Shown here: one piece after another, positions 1 to 10,075 of the stretch | How positions within the stretch are numbered: position 1 is the first letter of the stretch | Layout of the letters: each line of letters begins with the position of its first letter | DNA from: Lunularia cruciata | Taxonomy: Eukaryota; Streptophyta; Marchantiopsida; Lunulariales; Lunulariaceae | Assembly (NCBI GenBank): GCA_948567375.1 | Contig: OX419756.1 | Location: forward strand, 21,519,001 to 21,583,000 | Length of the DNA stretch: 64,000 nucleotides | Direction of reading: 5' to 3' | The notes under the pieces: model-generated | The model's database searches: none | The model's input: only the letters and a program-made list of their open reading frames with translations | Told to the model about the DNA's origin: nothing | Translations under genes and position numbers: made by a program

Positions 1-113
1 CGCGCAGAAAACAACAAGGAAGGGGAAGACCCCATCAAGCCTCACAAGGGTGAGACAAAATAAGTAAAATGGAGCTAAGCTCCACTAGAGTAAATATGAG
101 AAATCTACCCTTC
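1..113 (-). repeat. LINE 3' tail copy T1 (5'-truncated, cut by the window edge)
   Basis: This is the first of six copies of a tail of about 90 bp. Read on the minus strand, the family has a GGGGCTTAGCCCC-type inverted repeat, a C/T-rich stretch, CCTTGTACGGCTTGATGGGG, and then ACGCGGTCGCC. Copies at 2467 and 22448 form the 3' ends of two LINE copies, which identifies the tail. T1 also keeps a few bases of the adjoining LINE sequence (positions 84-113, matching 2560-2590). Its true 3' end lies left of the window. Confidence 0.75.
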
Positions 114-859
114 ACTAAAAAACACTAAAGTAACTTAAGGGAGTGGAAAGCGGCCACAGTAAGTTTCTTGGCAAGAGTGTATGACTTTGTGGGGGGAGAA
201 AACGTAGTGCCAAAGTAGCTGAGAAAATGTCATGTCTCTAGTATTGATTTTCTGTTTGAAAACTCATTAGTGCCAGTACTTTATGACATATGTAAACGCG
301 ATCTATCTAATGCACTAGACTCCTTCATAAGTTCGTTTTATAAATCTTTAGTTTATCTATATTGTAGATTTCAATATTCCCGGTCGGTGACAAAGGAAAA
401 TGGTTAAAAGACTTACCGTTTTCTTGAAGGTAAAATTTTAGTCCGTAAAGGTTAGATGTGAGCAACTTTGAAATAAATTTATAAATGATGGAAAGTAACC
501 ATTTCGAACATGGGTACATTCTGGATACCTAACTTATTAGTGCGATCCGTTGCTTCCATTGAACCAGACTTACACGAGATAGAACTTTTACGGTAACTTC
601 TGCATAATTACATGCTCAGCATGAGAGTTAAAATAGTGCTGGCCAATGGAACTTGGTTCACGTTGACCAAGTTGGAGAGAGATTGATCGATGGATGTTTA
701 TTATCCATAACCGTCCAAAAACTCATAATGGGAGAAGGTGAACTTCTCCAGCAGTAATTCTATTGATTGTAATTCTGATCCCTAACCATGATTTAGTAAT
801 AATTAGAAACTATATATACTTGAGATGATATTCAGAAGTTTAAAAATTATGAATAAGCA
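114..859. other. Unassigned unique sequence
   Basis: I see no coding pattern and no match to the other repeats in the window. The only open frame of note (64 codons, minus, 325-519) has no recognisable motif. The right end is AT-rich and directly abuts tail T2. Confidence 0.5.
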
Positions 860-946
860 GGCGAACCGCGTAGAAAAAACGAAGGATGGGAAGAACCCAT
901 CAAGCCGGACAAGGGAGAGAAAAAAACGGTAAAATGAGGCTAAGCT
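860..946 (-). repeat. LINE 3' tail copy T2
   Basis: Second copy of the tail, from GGCGAACCGCGTAG on the plus strand to GGCTAAGCTT. It matches T3 and T4 almost base for base in the core. The sequence to its right is unrelated to the LINE body, so this is a heavily 5'-truncated LINE insertion or a short element sharing the LINE tail. Confidence 0.75.
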
Positions 947-1252
947 TAAAGGAAGTTTAAAGGAGTAACTCAAGAATAACATTCACGTCAACTTCAATCT
1001 ATCGACTTTAGTTTCAAGAGGAGTTTCACCAGTCAGGAATAAATTGACCTTCAATAACAGTGTAATTTGAGGACCTTGACTATAAAAAAGAAAGAAGTAA
1101 ACTTATCAATGAAGTATTTAGAAGTAGAATATTCTTTCTGATAAATGTTTTCTCTAATTTACTCCCGAACATTAACAATTAGAGATAGTCGACCGCATAT
1201 ATCGGTGGAAATTTATATGCTATATGATGAATTATAAATACACGGAGAAGAA
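947..1252. other. Unassigned sequence between LINE tails
   Basis: About 300 bases, AT-rich, with no open frame or repeat that I can name. It may contain the body of a short element that ends in tail T2, but no second copy is present to test this. Confidence 0.4.
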
Positions 1253-1341
1253 GGCGACCGCGTAGGAAAAACGAAAGATGGGAAGACCCCATTAAACCGT
1301 ACAAAGGAGAAATAAAAAAAAGTAAAATGGAGCTAAGCCCC
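1253..1341 (-). repeat. LINE 3' tail copy T3
   Basis: Third copy of the tail, with both inverted repeats: GATGGG/CCCAT(T) around GTCTT, and GGAGCTAAGCCCC. It begins with GGCGACCGCGTAG on the plus strand. No LINE body adjoins it. Confidence 0.78.
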
Positions 1342-2151
1342 AATTGTAATTACACGATGATCATTCTATATCATCTGCCTTGAACCTGATTGGTCCCCTC
1401 ACAAATGCTTAGAATCAGGTTCTCTGTTGGTCTCAACAAAGTCTTTGTCTTCGCCTACCTGTGATTAACAGAACTCACTCTTAAACGTCAATTGGCATTC
1501 ATATCGGGTTGTTCATAAAGGCACGCTAAACCGAGCCATGAGGCATGGTTTGAATCTTTGAAAGTTGTCAGTGAAAGTGTTCTTGAAACTACTTCCTACG
1601 AAACTTGGCATCCTTGCCTTAGTACCTTCTCAACCCACTACAACAAATGCTACTCATTAACTGCCCGGGATATGCTTCCATGCAATAGTTGCAAGTGCTG
1701 CAAGACTGTACACAACTGACAGAAGTCCCAGTCAAGTAAATAAGCTCAAGCACGTGTAAGGAAGTCGGAACCCTATAGTGTCTATAGGAGTTTCAGACGA
1801 CAGTGGATCATTCAAGCATGCGAACCCTTTCAGAAAAGATTGACTGTCATAACTCTTCATCCTGCACCACTATGAGAGCATTTCTGAGTACGTGAGAAAA
1901 GGTGAAAACACAACCTAAAGCATCGACAGAGGCATCTTGTCGGGACCGGAGAATTCAACCCGGAAGCCTAAGCGAAGTTTGTCCCACATCTAAGACAGTG
2001 AACGAAGAATTTGTCTCTGGCTAATGGGTAGAAAATAGATTGCAGATTGCAGACTGCAGATTCCTTTCCCTGTTCCTTTAGCTGTTAGGGATGGCACTGG
2101 ATAGCACCAGATGAAGAAAAATATATATATGATTAGTATGGTACGAATAAA
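1342..2151. other. Unassigned unique sequence
   Basis: About 800 bases of higher GC than the surroundings. A short reiteration of GATTGCAGA-like units lies at 2038-2066. No frame stays open long enough to call. On the minus strand, 1590-1750 has short open stretches that could be exon-like, but I recognise no protein. Confidence 0.4.
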
Positions 2152-2245
2152 GGCGACCGCGTAGCAAAAACAAAGGATGGAAAGACCCCATCAAGCCGTA
2201 CAAGGGAGGAAAAGAAAAAAAAGGGTAACATGGGGCTAACCCCCA
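2152..2245 (-). repeat. LINE 3' tail copy T4
   Basis: Fourth copy of the tail, complete from GGCGACCGCGTAG to GGGGCTAACCCCC on the plus strand. The two inverted repeats are well kept: GATGG...CCATC and GGGG...CCCC. It stands alone like T2 and T3. Confidence 0.78.
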
Positions 2246-2352
2246 GTATGGTACCGGTTAATTACGATCACTCATTGAAGGCATATCTGCTTTTCTTTGT
2301 CTATGTTACAAAGTACGAGAAGATTGTACCGATGTTGCAGTTTGATATTACG

Positions 2353-2452
2353 GGAATCTTCTCCGAAATCACGCGGGAAGGAGTTTATCTCAAACGGCCA
2401 GGATAACTGCGATGACTTACCTACTCTCGTAGTGGTTACACACAGACATATT
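2353..2452. repeat. Left unit of a 111-bp tandem repeat (LINE insertion site)
   Basis: This segment contains GGAAGGAGTTTATCTC, CGGCCAGGAT, GCGATGACTTA and GTGGTTACACAC. It recurs in the same order at 20096-20175, on the far side of the L1 LINE. The right-hand copy starts with GCTGATAG and is followed by a second GCTGATAG start, so the pre-insertion locus was probably a tandem array of roughly 111-bp units into which L1 inserted. Confidence 0.7.
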
Positions 2453-2466
2453 GCTGATAGGTAGAT
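2453..2466. other. Target-site duplication of LINE L1 (left copy)
   Basis: GCTGATAGGTAGAT here is repeated exactly at 20065-20078. The two copies bracket the interrupted LINE copy, and 14 bp is a usual length for a LINE duplication. Because the host site is itself a tandem repeat, part of the match could predate the insertion. Confidence 0.75.
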
Positions 2467-2560
2467 GGGTGACCGTTTATCAAACACTAAGGAGGGGAAG
2501 ACCCCATCAAGCCCAAACAAGGGTGAGACAAAATAATAAAATGGGGATATGCCCTAATAG
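2467..2560 (-). repeat. LINE L1 3' tail (T5) with hairpins
   Basis: This is the tail at the real 3' end of L1, continuous with LINE sequence at 2561 onward. On the minus strand it carries GGGCATATCCCC-like and GGGGTCTTCCCC-like inverted repeats. In LINEs the 3' end is what the reverse transcriptase recognises; conservation of these stems in six copies fits that role, as inference. Confidence 0.75.
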
Positions 2561-2738
2561 AGTGGAGATGAGAAATCTGCCCTAGTGCACCTAAGACATT
2601 TCACTTATGACATTTGACAGATGCAAATCGTATAGTCTACAAACAACTAGAGCAACCAAAGAAGCATCACCTAGTGTGATTGCTAGCCTCTAGATTGCAC
2701 TAGTCATTGTCCTCTAGAGAGCCATGGACACACATTGT

Positions 2739-3318
2739 CTAAAATATGCTACAAAGTATGAGAGTGAGAGTGGTACACTTGGCACCTAACATGTAAGCTC
2801 TCGTGCATTCCCTAACAAATGTGTCGAACGTCATGTCCATTGCTCCATATAACTCCAAGGCTAGAGGAACAAAGAGGTGACCTCGTTGCATACCCCTATA
2901 CTTGGAGACCTTGCGAGCTGCTACTGCACTCACCGCCCATCTAGGGGGATGGGTAATCACTCCTCTCAAAACTATATCATGCATACGATATGTAACCACG
3001 ACATCTGCTATTGCCACCTGATCATCTCAGAACAAGTATAAGTATGCCTTGACATATGTCGTCTACAAAGCATACATCCGCTCATTCCAAGCCAAGTATC
3101 CACTCTCTCGTGCCATAGCAAGCACTATGTCCCTAATAGCATCATGGGTAGCTATCTTTTATCCTCCAAAAAGGACACCATGTCATATGGACTGCAAGTG
3201 TAGAAACACACTCACAAGTGAGCAATGAAGATGCAGATAGGTTGACCAAACCTAGGCAAGACCTCATCATTGTAAAGAAAGTAATTAGTGCGAGTCAAAA
3301 TGCCCTAATGCACGGTCA
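2739..3318 (-). pseudogene. LINE L1 protein, C-terminal part
   Basis: The open stretch 3017-2739 contains RKVSKYRGMQRGHLFVPLAL followed by ELYGAMDMTFDTFVRECTRA. The same block occurs in L2 at 22934-22695, and the encoded residues are more alike than the DNA, so it was once under protein selection. A block with F-x-P-A-x-E-x-x-G near the C terminus follows the thumb in a group of non-LTR retrotransposon proteins. The upstream part (3300-3018) has stops and shifts. It was separated from the rest of the RT by the insertion at 3324. Confidence 0.65.
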
Positions 3319-3323
3319 AGCTA

Positions 3324-3748
3324 TGCAAAAGACCATGGAAAGAAATAGGAGAATGGAAGATCGGAGTGGAAGATCACATTAAAACACTTGAATGAAGGGA
3401 AAATCCAAATGCTTAGCATGAGCTTAGGCTTTGGTATTTATAAGAGAACATACAAGGCTCTTGAGAAGCTTTCACAAAGCCACTTTCTTAGAGTGCAAGT
3501 CAAGTTAAGAGGGAAACTTTTCAAGAAGCTTCCTTCTGGAAGCCACCTACTTGGCATACAAGCTAAGCTAGCCAAGAAACTTCCCAAAAACTCTCCTATG
3601 ATGAGTCACAACTTGGCATGCACGTTACCCAATACTTGGAAGGTACCAAGAAGCTTCCTAGATACTTCTAGAATATTTTAGGCTAATTTGGCATATTTGC
3701 TACTTTGTTAGTCTTCACTAACTTGTTGGTAAACTCCATATTGTTACA
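3324..3748 (-). repeat. 3' LTR of chromovirus copy 1
   Basis: Read on the minus strand it starts TGTAACAATATGGAG and ends near GGTCTTTTGCA. It matches the LTR at 9193-9694 and the single LTRs at 15686-16037 and 59248-59667. The middle is built of AAGCTTC/GAAGCTT palindromes. The upstream purine tract on the minus strand is AGAGGTGGGTGAATA. Confidence 0.88.
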
Positions 3749-3749
3749 T

Positions 3750-3996
3750 ATTCACCCACCTCTAGTTGGTCTCATCACCATTGAAGCTTCAAAATCTTGG
3801 ATGGTCGTTTGTGCATTTTGGAGATGAGAAAGAGACCCCCAAGTGGCATAACAAGGATACCCTTTCTAGAGGACTTTGTACTCTATATGTTGTTGATAGC
3901 CTTGTTGAACATGGCAACACGCAAGGATACATACTACTCATGATCATTGATAAGGATGGGAGGAGTAGGTGGTTAGACACAAGAGAAAAAAGAAGA
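3750..3996 (-). pseudogene. Chromodomain relic of chromovirus copy 1
   Basis: One minus-strand frame at about 3880-3770 reads KVL, a stop, then KGYPCYATWGSL. This resembles the core of a retrotransposon chromodomain (V-W-K-G-Y/L-P-x-x-x-A-T-W-E). It follows the integrase C-terminal region (which resumes beyond the solo LTR) and precedes the 3' LTR, the normal place for a chromodomain. In chromoviruses this domain directs integration to marked chromatin. The aromatic cage is incomplete here and the frame is broken. Confidence 0.6.
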
Positions 3997-4001
3997 TGAA
4001 C

Positions 4002-4743
4002 TGTAATACCAAGAGCTAGCCATATGATCTAGATGTGAAATTCGGTTTGGTAACATCTAGAATGATGTTATACATGATGGTCAAAATAGATAAGATAGAA
4101 GTATCACCAAAAGAGTACTTTTACTAATAGGGCAGAAACCGAAATAGACTTGAGAACCTTAGAACTAATAGCTAGACATATGATTTAAAGGTGAGAATTG
4201 GTTTGGTAACATCTGGAAGGATGTTACACATGATGGACTAAATAGATCAGAAAGAGGTATCACCAAAAGGTGACTTCTACTAATAGAGTAGGAACCGAAA
4301 TATGCCTGAAATCTTTGAAGGCAATTTTGGAGGCCTAAAGGGATGAATTAGGCCTCAAAAATGTGCAGATCCCCCCCCCCCAATGGAGGAAGAGTTGGCT
4401 TTTCCTCCCCCCCTACTTTGTCTCATCGAGAGCTTTCCAACGGTACCTTACTCACGTGATTCTGAGATTCCTATAGGAAGATTCCCTAAAAGATTCCCTC
4501 TGGTCAAAGATTGTTTGACCAACCAGATAAGACCTAGACCAGACATGTCATCCATCCAAGTAAGTAATCCAAGGGTGGATCTTGCTGACATGTCACCTAT
4601 CTGTGTCCCTAATCCTATGGTGGAACTTCCTTAGAGGAGATCCTCTTTGTCTATATAATAAAGAGAAGGTGCTCCTTTGGGGCATCAAATGTTTGAGTAT
4701 GCAATTTGTGTTTTCTCTCTTCTCTTGTCCTCGGAGTATTACA
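4002..4743 (+). repeat. Solo LTR, family 2
   Basis: It runs from TGTAATACCAAGAGC to CGGAGTATTACA and is flanked by TGAAC at 3997-4001 and 4744-4748. The first 300 bases are two tandem units of about 150 bp, each with ATAGCTAG...TAACATCTGG...GGTATCACCAAAAG; other copies of this family have one. TATATAATAAAG at 4655-4667 would be the promoter box. No internal domain remains, so the element was removed by LTR-LTR recombination. Confidence 0.88.
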
Positions 4744-6080
4744 TGAACAAAAGGTTTCAACTTGGAAACATGAAAGACAAGGTGAATGCGTATATGAGAA
4801 GGCAAGGTAAGTAGATAAGCAACAAGAGAAATGATTTGGGTAATCTCAAATAGACTTATCCAACTAGGAGCAAGTTTACAAACTTGGGTATCAAGTGGGA
4901 AGGGTAGTTTATTGAATAAAGCATGACCTTATCACCAAGTTGAGAACTGAGATCACCATTGTGTTGGTCTACATATTGTGTTGGTCTACATATTGTTTCT
5001 AATGATTTTGAGCAACAAGGAGATGAGATTTGGCTTGTTGTAGAGATTGGGATATGGTGGTCAAGAAGGTGGAAGTATGAGGGACATGAGATGGAGATAG
5101 AGCAAGAAGGGAATCTAGAACAAATGGGTCTTGGCCAAATTAAGGAAGAAGGGAGAGAATCTGATGCTTACCTATTTGGATCTATTGTAGGCAAAATCAG
5201 TAGTTAGAAGACACTTGTCCCAATTGGTATGGTAAATGTTGACAAAGGCACAAACTATATCCTCCAAGGTGCAATTTGCACATTCAATTTGTCCATTAGT
5301 TTGAGGATGATAGGCTATGGACAAAACAAGCTTGGTGTCAAGTATTTGGAAGAATGCTTGCCAAAAATTTTCAATGAGTTGAGGATTACGGTTCAACATG
5401 AATACACAAGGCATTCCATGATGCTTAAACACATTGTCAAAGTAGATTTGTGCCAATATTGGAGCATCCACAATATCAAAGGTTGGTGCCAAATGGATTT
5501 GCTTATTAAGCTTATCCACAAACACCACAATTGTTGTGTGACTTTGCTTTGTCTTAGGCAAAGATGTGATGAGATCTAAGCTCATGTGTTCCCATCAAGT
5601 AGATAGAATGGGAAGTGGTTGAAGGAGTCCACTCAATTTTTGGTTGATGGTCTTGTTCCACTAGAAGCTCTAACAAGATTGGACAAACTCTTGAACATCT
5701 CATCTCTTGTTGGGCTACCACCATTGGCATTGGAGGGCACCCAAGGTCTTATCCACACCCATGTGACCAATGGTTGGTAAGTCATGGGCTTCCTGAAGGT
5801 GCACAAGTTGGAGATCACTTTGGTTGGAACATAGATCCAATTTTCATAAAATAAAAAGCCTTCCTTGACTGAGAAGGTGTTGTAATCCTTGTTGCATGCT
5901 GCAAGACAACCTTGTACCATTTGAAAGAAGGGATCTTGTTGTAAAGGTGTCCTAAACTCAATTTGGACCTTGGAGTCAAGTGACACCGTCATAATTGCCG
6001 TAGTGATGAGAAGAAGAGACTTCAAATCAGGTCATTATGATAAGGCATTGGAGATGACATGGAACCAACCAAGTTTATAC
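4744..6080 (-). pseudogene. Integrase of chromovirus copy 1
   Basis: Minus-strand pieces at 6025-5633, 5585-5172 and 4805-4750 cover the zinc-binding N part, core and C-terminal part. The core reads MSLDLITSLPKTKQ (first Asp), then FMLNRNPQLIENFW where a chromovirus normally has an S-D-x-D motif, so the second Asp is lost. It ends with QTNGQIECANCTLED carrying the Glu. The C-terminal piece RIHLVFHVSKLKP is the usual end of the GPY/F region. Stops and shifts separate the pieces. Integrase joins cDNA to the genome; this copy is dead. Confidence 0.8.
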
Positions 6081-6252
6081 TAAAATTTGATGTCAAACAA
6101 GTGTAGTTGCTCCTTCCATCAATAATGTCAATTCTTCATGTGTTCCAAATGTAATGTCTGCAATAAGGATTTGTGAGCAGTTGCATGATCACTTGGTTCC
6201 CCAAGAGATAACGTCTCCATACTTTGGTGGCATATACCATTGTTAGTTGTTC

Positions 6253-6762
6253 CTAATCTTGAGCATAGTAATTTCTTTCTGTGGTATTTAGTGAATGAGA
6301 CACAAAGGCAATGAGTTGTAACCCATCTAAGAATTCTTGTGGCAACATGGCTCCAATCGCAAAGTTAGAAGCATCAAAATCAACCACACAAGATAGTTGA
6401 GGGTCATATGGTTGAAGAATGGGTCTTGTAAACACCATATATTTCAGCTTTTGAAATGCTTCTTCATTCTTGGTGGTCCACTAAAAGCTCATTTTCTTCT
6501 CCAAGAGGTCGATCAATGGTGCGGCCACATGAGCATAGTAGTGGATAGACCGTTAGTTAAAACTTGACAATCTATTAAATGCATGTACTTCTATAGCATC
6601 CTTTGGAGTAGGCCAATCAATCATGGCCTTGATTTTCTCTTCTTCCATCTTGATCCCTTCCAATGACATCTTGTGACCCAAGAAGGTAACTTCTTTCTCC
6701 CAAAAAGCACATGTTGACTTCTTGTAATAAAACTTCCACTAGCGTAGTTGTCTTATGACTTC
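6253..6762 (-). pseudogene. RNase H region of chromovirus copy 1
   Basis: The frame at 6438-6253 contains LSCVVDFDASNFAIGAML, the first-Asp segment of the Ty3/gypsy RNase H, followed by LIAFVSHSLNTTERNY. The tether between RT and RNase H (6762-6440) is present with stops. It matches element 59248 at 62520-62690. In the intact family this domain removes the RNA strand during reverse transcription. Confidence 0.75.
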
Positions 6763-7488
6763 TCATATATGATTTACATATTCTATCTCTATCTTACTAT
6801 AGATTAAAATGTCATCCAAGAACACCACCACACACCAATCCAATAGCCTATCCAACACCCAATGCATCTGATCCAAGAAGACTACTAGAGCATTAATGAG
6901 CCCAAAAGGTAGAACTCTCTGCTCAAAATGCTTATACCTTGTGTGAAAGGCAGTCTTATGCACATCTTCTCTAGCAATGTGAATTTTCCAATAGCCACTT
7001 TGGAGATCCAACTCAAGAAATATCATGCTCCACTCAATTGATTAAGAAAGCTATCAATTTGAGGAAAGAGATATGCATTCTTTGACGTTTTTTTGTTGAG
7101 ATCACGATAATCAATATAGAAGCAAAGTCCTCCATCCTTCTTTGGAACAAATAGTACCAATGCTCCCCAAGATGTATGATGGAGATATGCTATATTGCAT
7201 GAAATCCTTCTCAAACAACTCCATTGATGTTGTTCAAAGCTCATCCAACTCCATTGGTGAGAGCCGGTAGATTGGTCTACTCATTAGAGTACTTCTTGGC
7301 AATAACTCAATCTTGAAGTGCATACCACAATTGAAGGGTAATCCTTTTGGCAGATCATTTGGAAACACATTTGAAAACTCTTGGACTATTTGATCAACCA
7401 TTGCTTGATGAGGCTTTTGGTCCTCCTCAGATCCTCCATGAGCAATTGGTTTGATCCACACTACAAAAATATATTTATCTTCCTCCAA
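6763..7488 (-). pseudogene. Reverse transcriptase of chromovirus copy 1
   Basis: Three overlapping minus-strand frames cover the RT: 7488-7234 (KGLPFNCGMHFKIELLP, then [16 protein letters not shown]), 7244-7023 ([20 protein letters not shown]) and 7026-6763 (LQSGYWKIHIAREDVHKTAF, then VVFLDDILIYSKIE). The FLDD catalytic box is intact, but frameshifts join the three. It is a member of the chromovirus-type RT close to the one at 61551-62193. Confidence 0.85.
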
Positions 7489-7900
7489 AGCTTGCTCTAT
7501 GGTTGCTTTACTAACAAACTTCTCATCTTGGACTTTTTTTCAAAACTTGCTCTATGGCTGCTTTCTTGACAAATTTCCCATCTTGGCACTGATTATTCTT
7601 AGGTGTTTACTCAAACAACCTAATCAAAAATTCCTACCATGGTGTTGTAATTGAATTTTTCATTACTTCCAATAACTTCCAATCAAATTGAACCTTATGA
7701 TGCTCAAGTTAAGGTAGACCTAGAATGATATCATAGTGTAGAGGTGTCACTAAAAACCTCATACACTCCAAATACTCCTTCCCAATCTTGAATGTAATAA
7801 GATGTGAGGTACGGAATGTAGAACCCTTATTGGCTTGATAGGGATATTTAATTCCTTTGCTAATTGCATATACATCTAATTCTTTAAATTTCTAAAACCA
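7489..7900 (-). pseudogene. Protease C-terminal part and repeat linker of chromovirus copy 1
   Basis: Minus-strand sequence at about 7825-7690 encodes HYDIILGLP and KVQFDW, the end of the retroviral-type aspartic protease seen better at 61100-61220. Between it and the RT lie at least two decayed copies (about 7600-7480) of the 60-bp linker repeat that is clear at 61300-61479. The protease active-site region is unrecognisable here. Confidence 0.6.
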
Positions 7901-8920
7901 GCCAAAATCTTACATCCATTATCAAATATCATACCTTGCAAGTGAAACCAACTTATATGGGTTGAGCCTTCAATCTTATTAGAACTAATCAAATTCCCAA
8001 TAAGTGGTTCAAAATCTCCTATTGAGATTCCTCATTTCCTTGATCATTCTGCTCCATAAACTCCATTTGGGCAATTTGTCAAGATCATCTATTCTTGAGT
8101 AGACATTCAACAATGCGATGTCCAATTTGGTGATAAGAAACCACCATTTAATCATAATCTTTTATGATCTATTGTGCTAAGTAGTCTACATTGTATGACA
8201 TCAATCTCCATTGGTGTTGCCCCCTCCACTTGTGCGTAATGTGTTGGTAGGTTTTGTGAAGGTCAAGGTTGAGATCAAGTTGTTGCAACCAAGGAATCAA
8301 AGCACTCAACCCACTACATGGCTTCCTCCAAGTGTTTTGGCTCTTGTATAGTCACTTCCAATTTGGTTCATGAATTCAAGCCTCTCACAAATTGATCCAG
8401 AGCTTCACCATCCAATATATCTAGAATTTACATAATGGTGTTATGGAATTGCATGATATAGCTTCTTTACAAAACCAACCTACTTCAACTCTACCAACTT
8501 ATCTTTTGCAGATAGTGTGACATTTATAGCTTGGAATCACCCAATTTCTACACTCTTGAATTCTTCACATGTCAAGATTGGTACAACAAATTACTATTTA
8601 GCTTGCTCCACTCAAAACCACTACCATAGTTTTGCAACTCCATTCAATTAGCTTGAAGCTAAGAGAATCTATTTTTGTTCATCTTGAAGATTTGTAACCA
8701 TAAAGTAACGTTCACAGTCAAATACAAAATTCTCCATCATGCCTAACAGATTATTACCTTCAAATACCTTAGGTTTTGGAAATCGGATTTACTTTTCTCC
8801 TTCTCAAAATGGTGCTCTCTCTATGTGCTCTTGTTGTTCATAGTCTTGTTTTTCCAACTATTGAATAAGGTGTTCAATTTGTTGTTGCATAGCAATGATA
8901 ACTTTGGGCATTGCTGCCAT
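7901..8920 (-). pseudogene. Gag of chromovirus copy 1
   Basis: The start ATG at 8920-8918 (minus) opens MAAMPKVIIAMQQQIEHLIQ, matching the gag start of the element at 59939. Downstream pieces on the minus strand align with the gag of that element but are cut by many stops and shifts. Gag would form the particle that encloses the RNA. Only the start region is easily read. Confidence 0.6.
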
Positions 8921-9174
8921 GGCTATTGTTGCTTTATCAAACTACCTAAAATTTATCTAAATTAACACATAGATGCAACACGTCCATTATTCTCTATAAG
9001 TTACAATTAGAAGTACCAAGGGTTCATCTGACAAGGTGATCACATTTAGCAAATTCTACCCAAAGTATAAGGTGAATGAATTACATAAAATGATGCTTGG
9101 TTAGTACATGGATACAAAAATCCTAATGGTTTGGCAGGAATGGATTTGGTGGTCTATAAATTCCATCCATCTTA

Positions 9175-9192
9175 TTCTTGCTTCGATAGCAA
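9175..9192 (-). promoter_or_regulatory. Primer-binding site of chromovirus copy 1
   Basis: On the minus strand, directly after the LTR end, the sequence is TTGCTATCGAAGCAAGAA. It is a mutated form of the TTGGTATTAGAGCAAGAA found at 59668, which pairs with the 3' end of plant initiator tRNA-Met. Confidence 0.7.
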
Positions 9193-9694
9193 TGTGAAAG
9201 ACCGAGGAGAGAAATAGTAGAGTGGAAGACTAGAGTGAAAGATCACATTAAAACACTTGAATGAGGAGAAACTCCAAATGCCTAGCATGAGCTTGGGCTT
9301 TGGTATTTATAGGTGAGCATACAAGGCTCTTGAGAAGCTTCTCAAGAAGTTTCTTAAAAACCGCTTTCTTAGATTGCAAGTCAAGTTAGTTGGGAAGCTT
9401 CCCAAGAAGCTTCCTTCTAGAAGCCACCTACTTGGCATCCAAGCTAAGCTAGCCAAGAAGCTTCCTCCTATGAGTCACCACTTGGTATGCATATTATCCA
9501 ATATTTGGAAGGTACCAGAAGCTTCCTAAATGCTTCTAAAATATTCTAGGCTAATTTGACCTTTGTTAAATCTAAATCCTTAAATTTTTAAATTAAAGTA
9601 TTAAATTGTAAATTTAGCTTTTATTAATTTTTTGGCTATTTTTTGCTATTTTTTTAGTCTTGACTAACTCATCAATAAACTCCATATTGTTACA
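9193..9694 (-). repeat. 5' LTR of chromovirus copy 1
   Basis: Pairs with 3324-3748. It is 77 bases longer, mainly from an AT-rich stretch at about 9560-9640 that is absent from other copies. The AAGCTT-based palindromes are visible at 9330-9410. Confidence 0.88.
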
Positions 9695-9699
9695 AGCTA

Positions 9700-10075
9700 T
9701 GATCCAAGAGCCTACACCCTTGCCAGAGCAAGAGCAAAGATGTGCTCTAGTAGCTTGAGGAATGAATGAGCCAACTAAGAGATAATGTAGCATATGCTGA
9801 CACTATTGCTCCATCAAGGAAGACTATAAACCACTAATCCAATCCGACAATAGTGAAGCAAAAGATGGAAGGTCCTTGAGTGCCCATGAGGATAGACTAT
9901 CTCTCATCTACAATAACATCTAGAGAGAAAAATATCCCTCTTCCACCTCTATCACATACGTCTCCAAAACCGCCTATCAAAAACCACAAAATGAGATGAA
10001 AGTAGGGTTTTTGAGAGAGCACAACTACCCAAAAATGTTCTAGGTGTTGTCTCTTCCATAGATGGCAAACCAACC
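9700..10075 (-). pseudogene. LINE L1, middle segment
   Basis: This 376-bp piece lies between the two LTR elements and aligns with 23278-23650 of LINE L2. Both carry the landmarks CAAAGATGTGCTCTAGT and GCTCCATCAAGGAAGACT. It encodes part of the LINE protein downstream of the thumb on the minus strand, with stops. Its last five bases, CAACC, are the left target duplication of the next element. Confidence 0.8.

Larger units (their letters stand above)
3324..9694 (-). mobile_element. Ty3/gypsy chromovirus copy 1 (family 1), inserted in LINE L1
   Basis: The element is bounded by LTRs 3324-3748 and 9193-9694 and by AGCTA duplications at 3319-3323 and 9695-9699. The flanks join into the LINE sequence seen uninterrupted at 23260-23290. 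Read on the minus strand it has 5' LTR, primer site, gag, protease, RT, RNase H, integrase, chromodomain relic, purine tract and 3' LTR. The 5' LTR is longer because of an AT-rich insertion (about 9565-9640). All frames are broken. A solo LTR of family 2 sits inside it at 4002-4743. The same family recurs at 59248 in the opposite orientation. Confidence 0.9.

Noticed and set aside
325-519. 64-codon minus-strand frame
   Set aside because: Short, no motif, no upstream or downstream support; expected by chance in AT-rich DNA.
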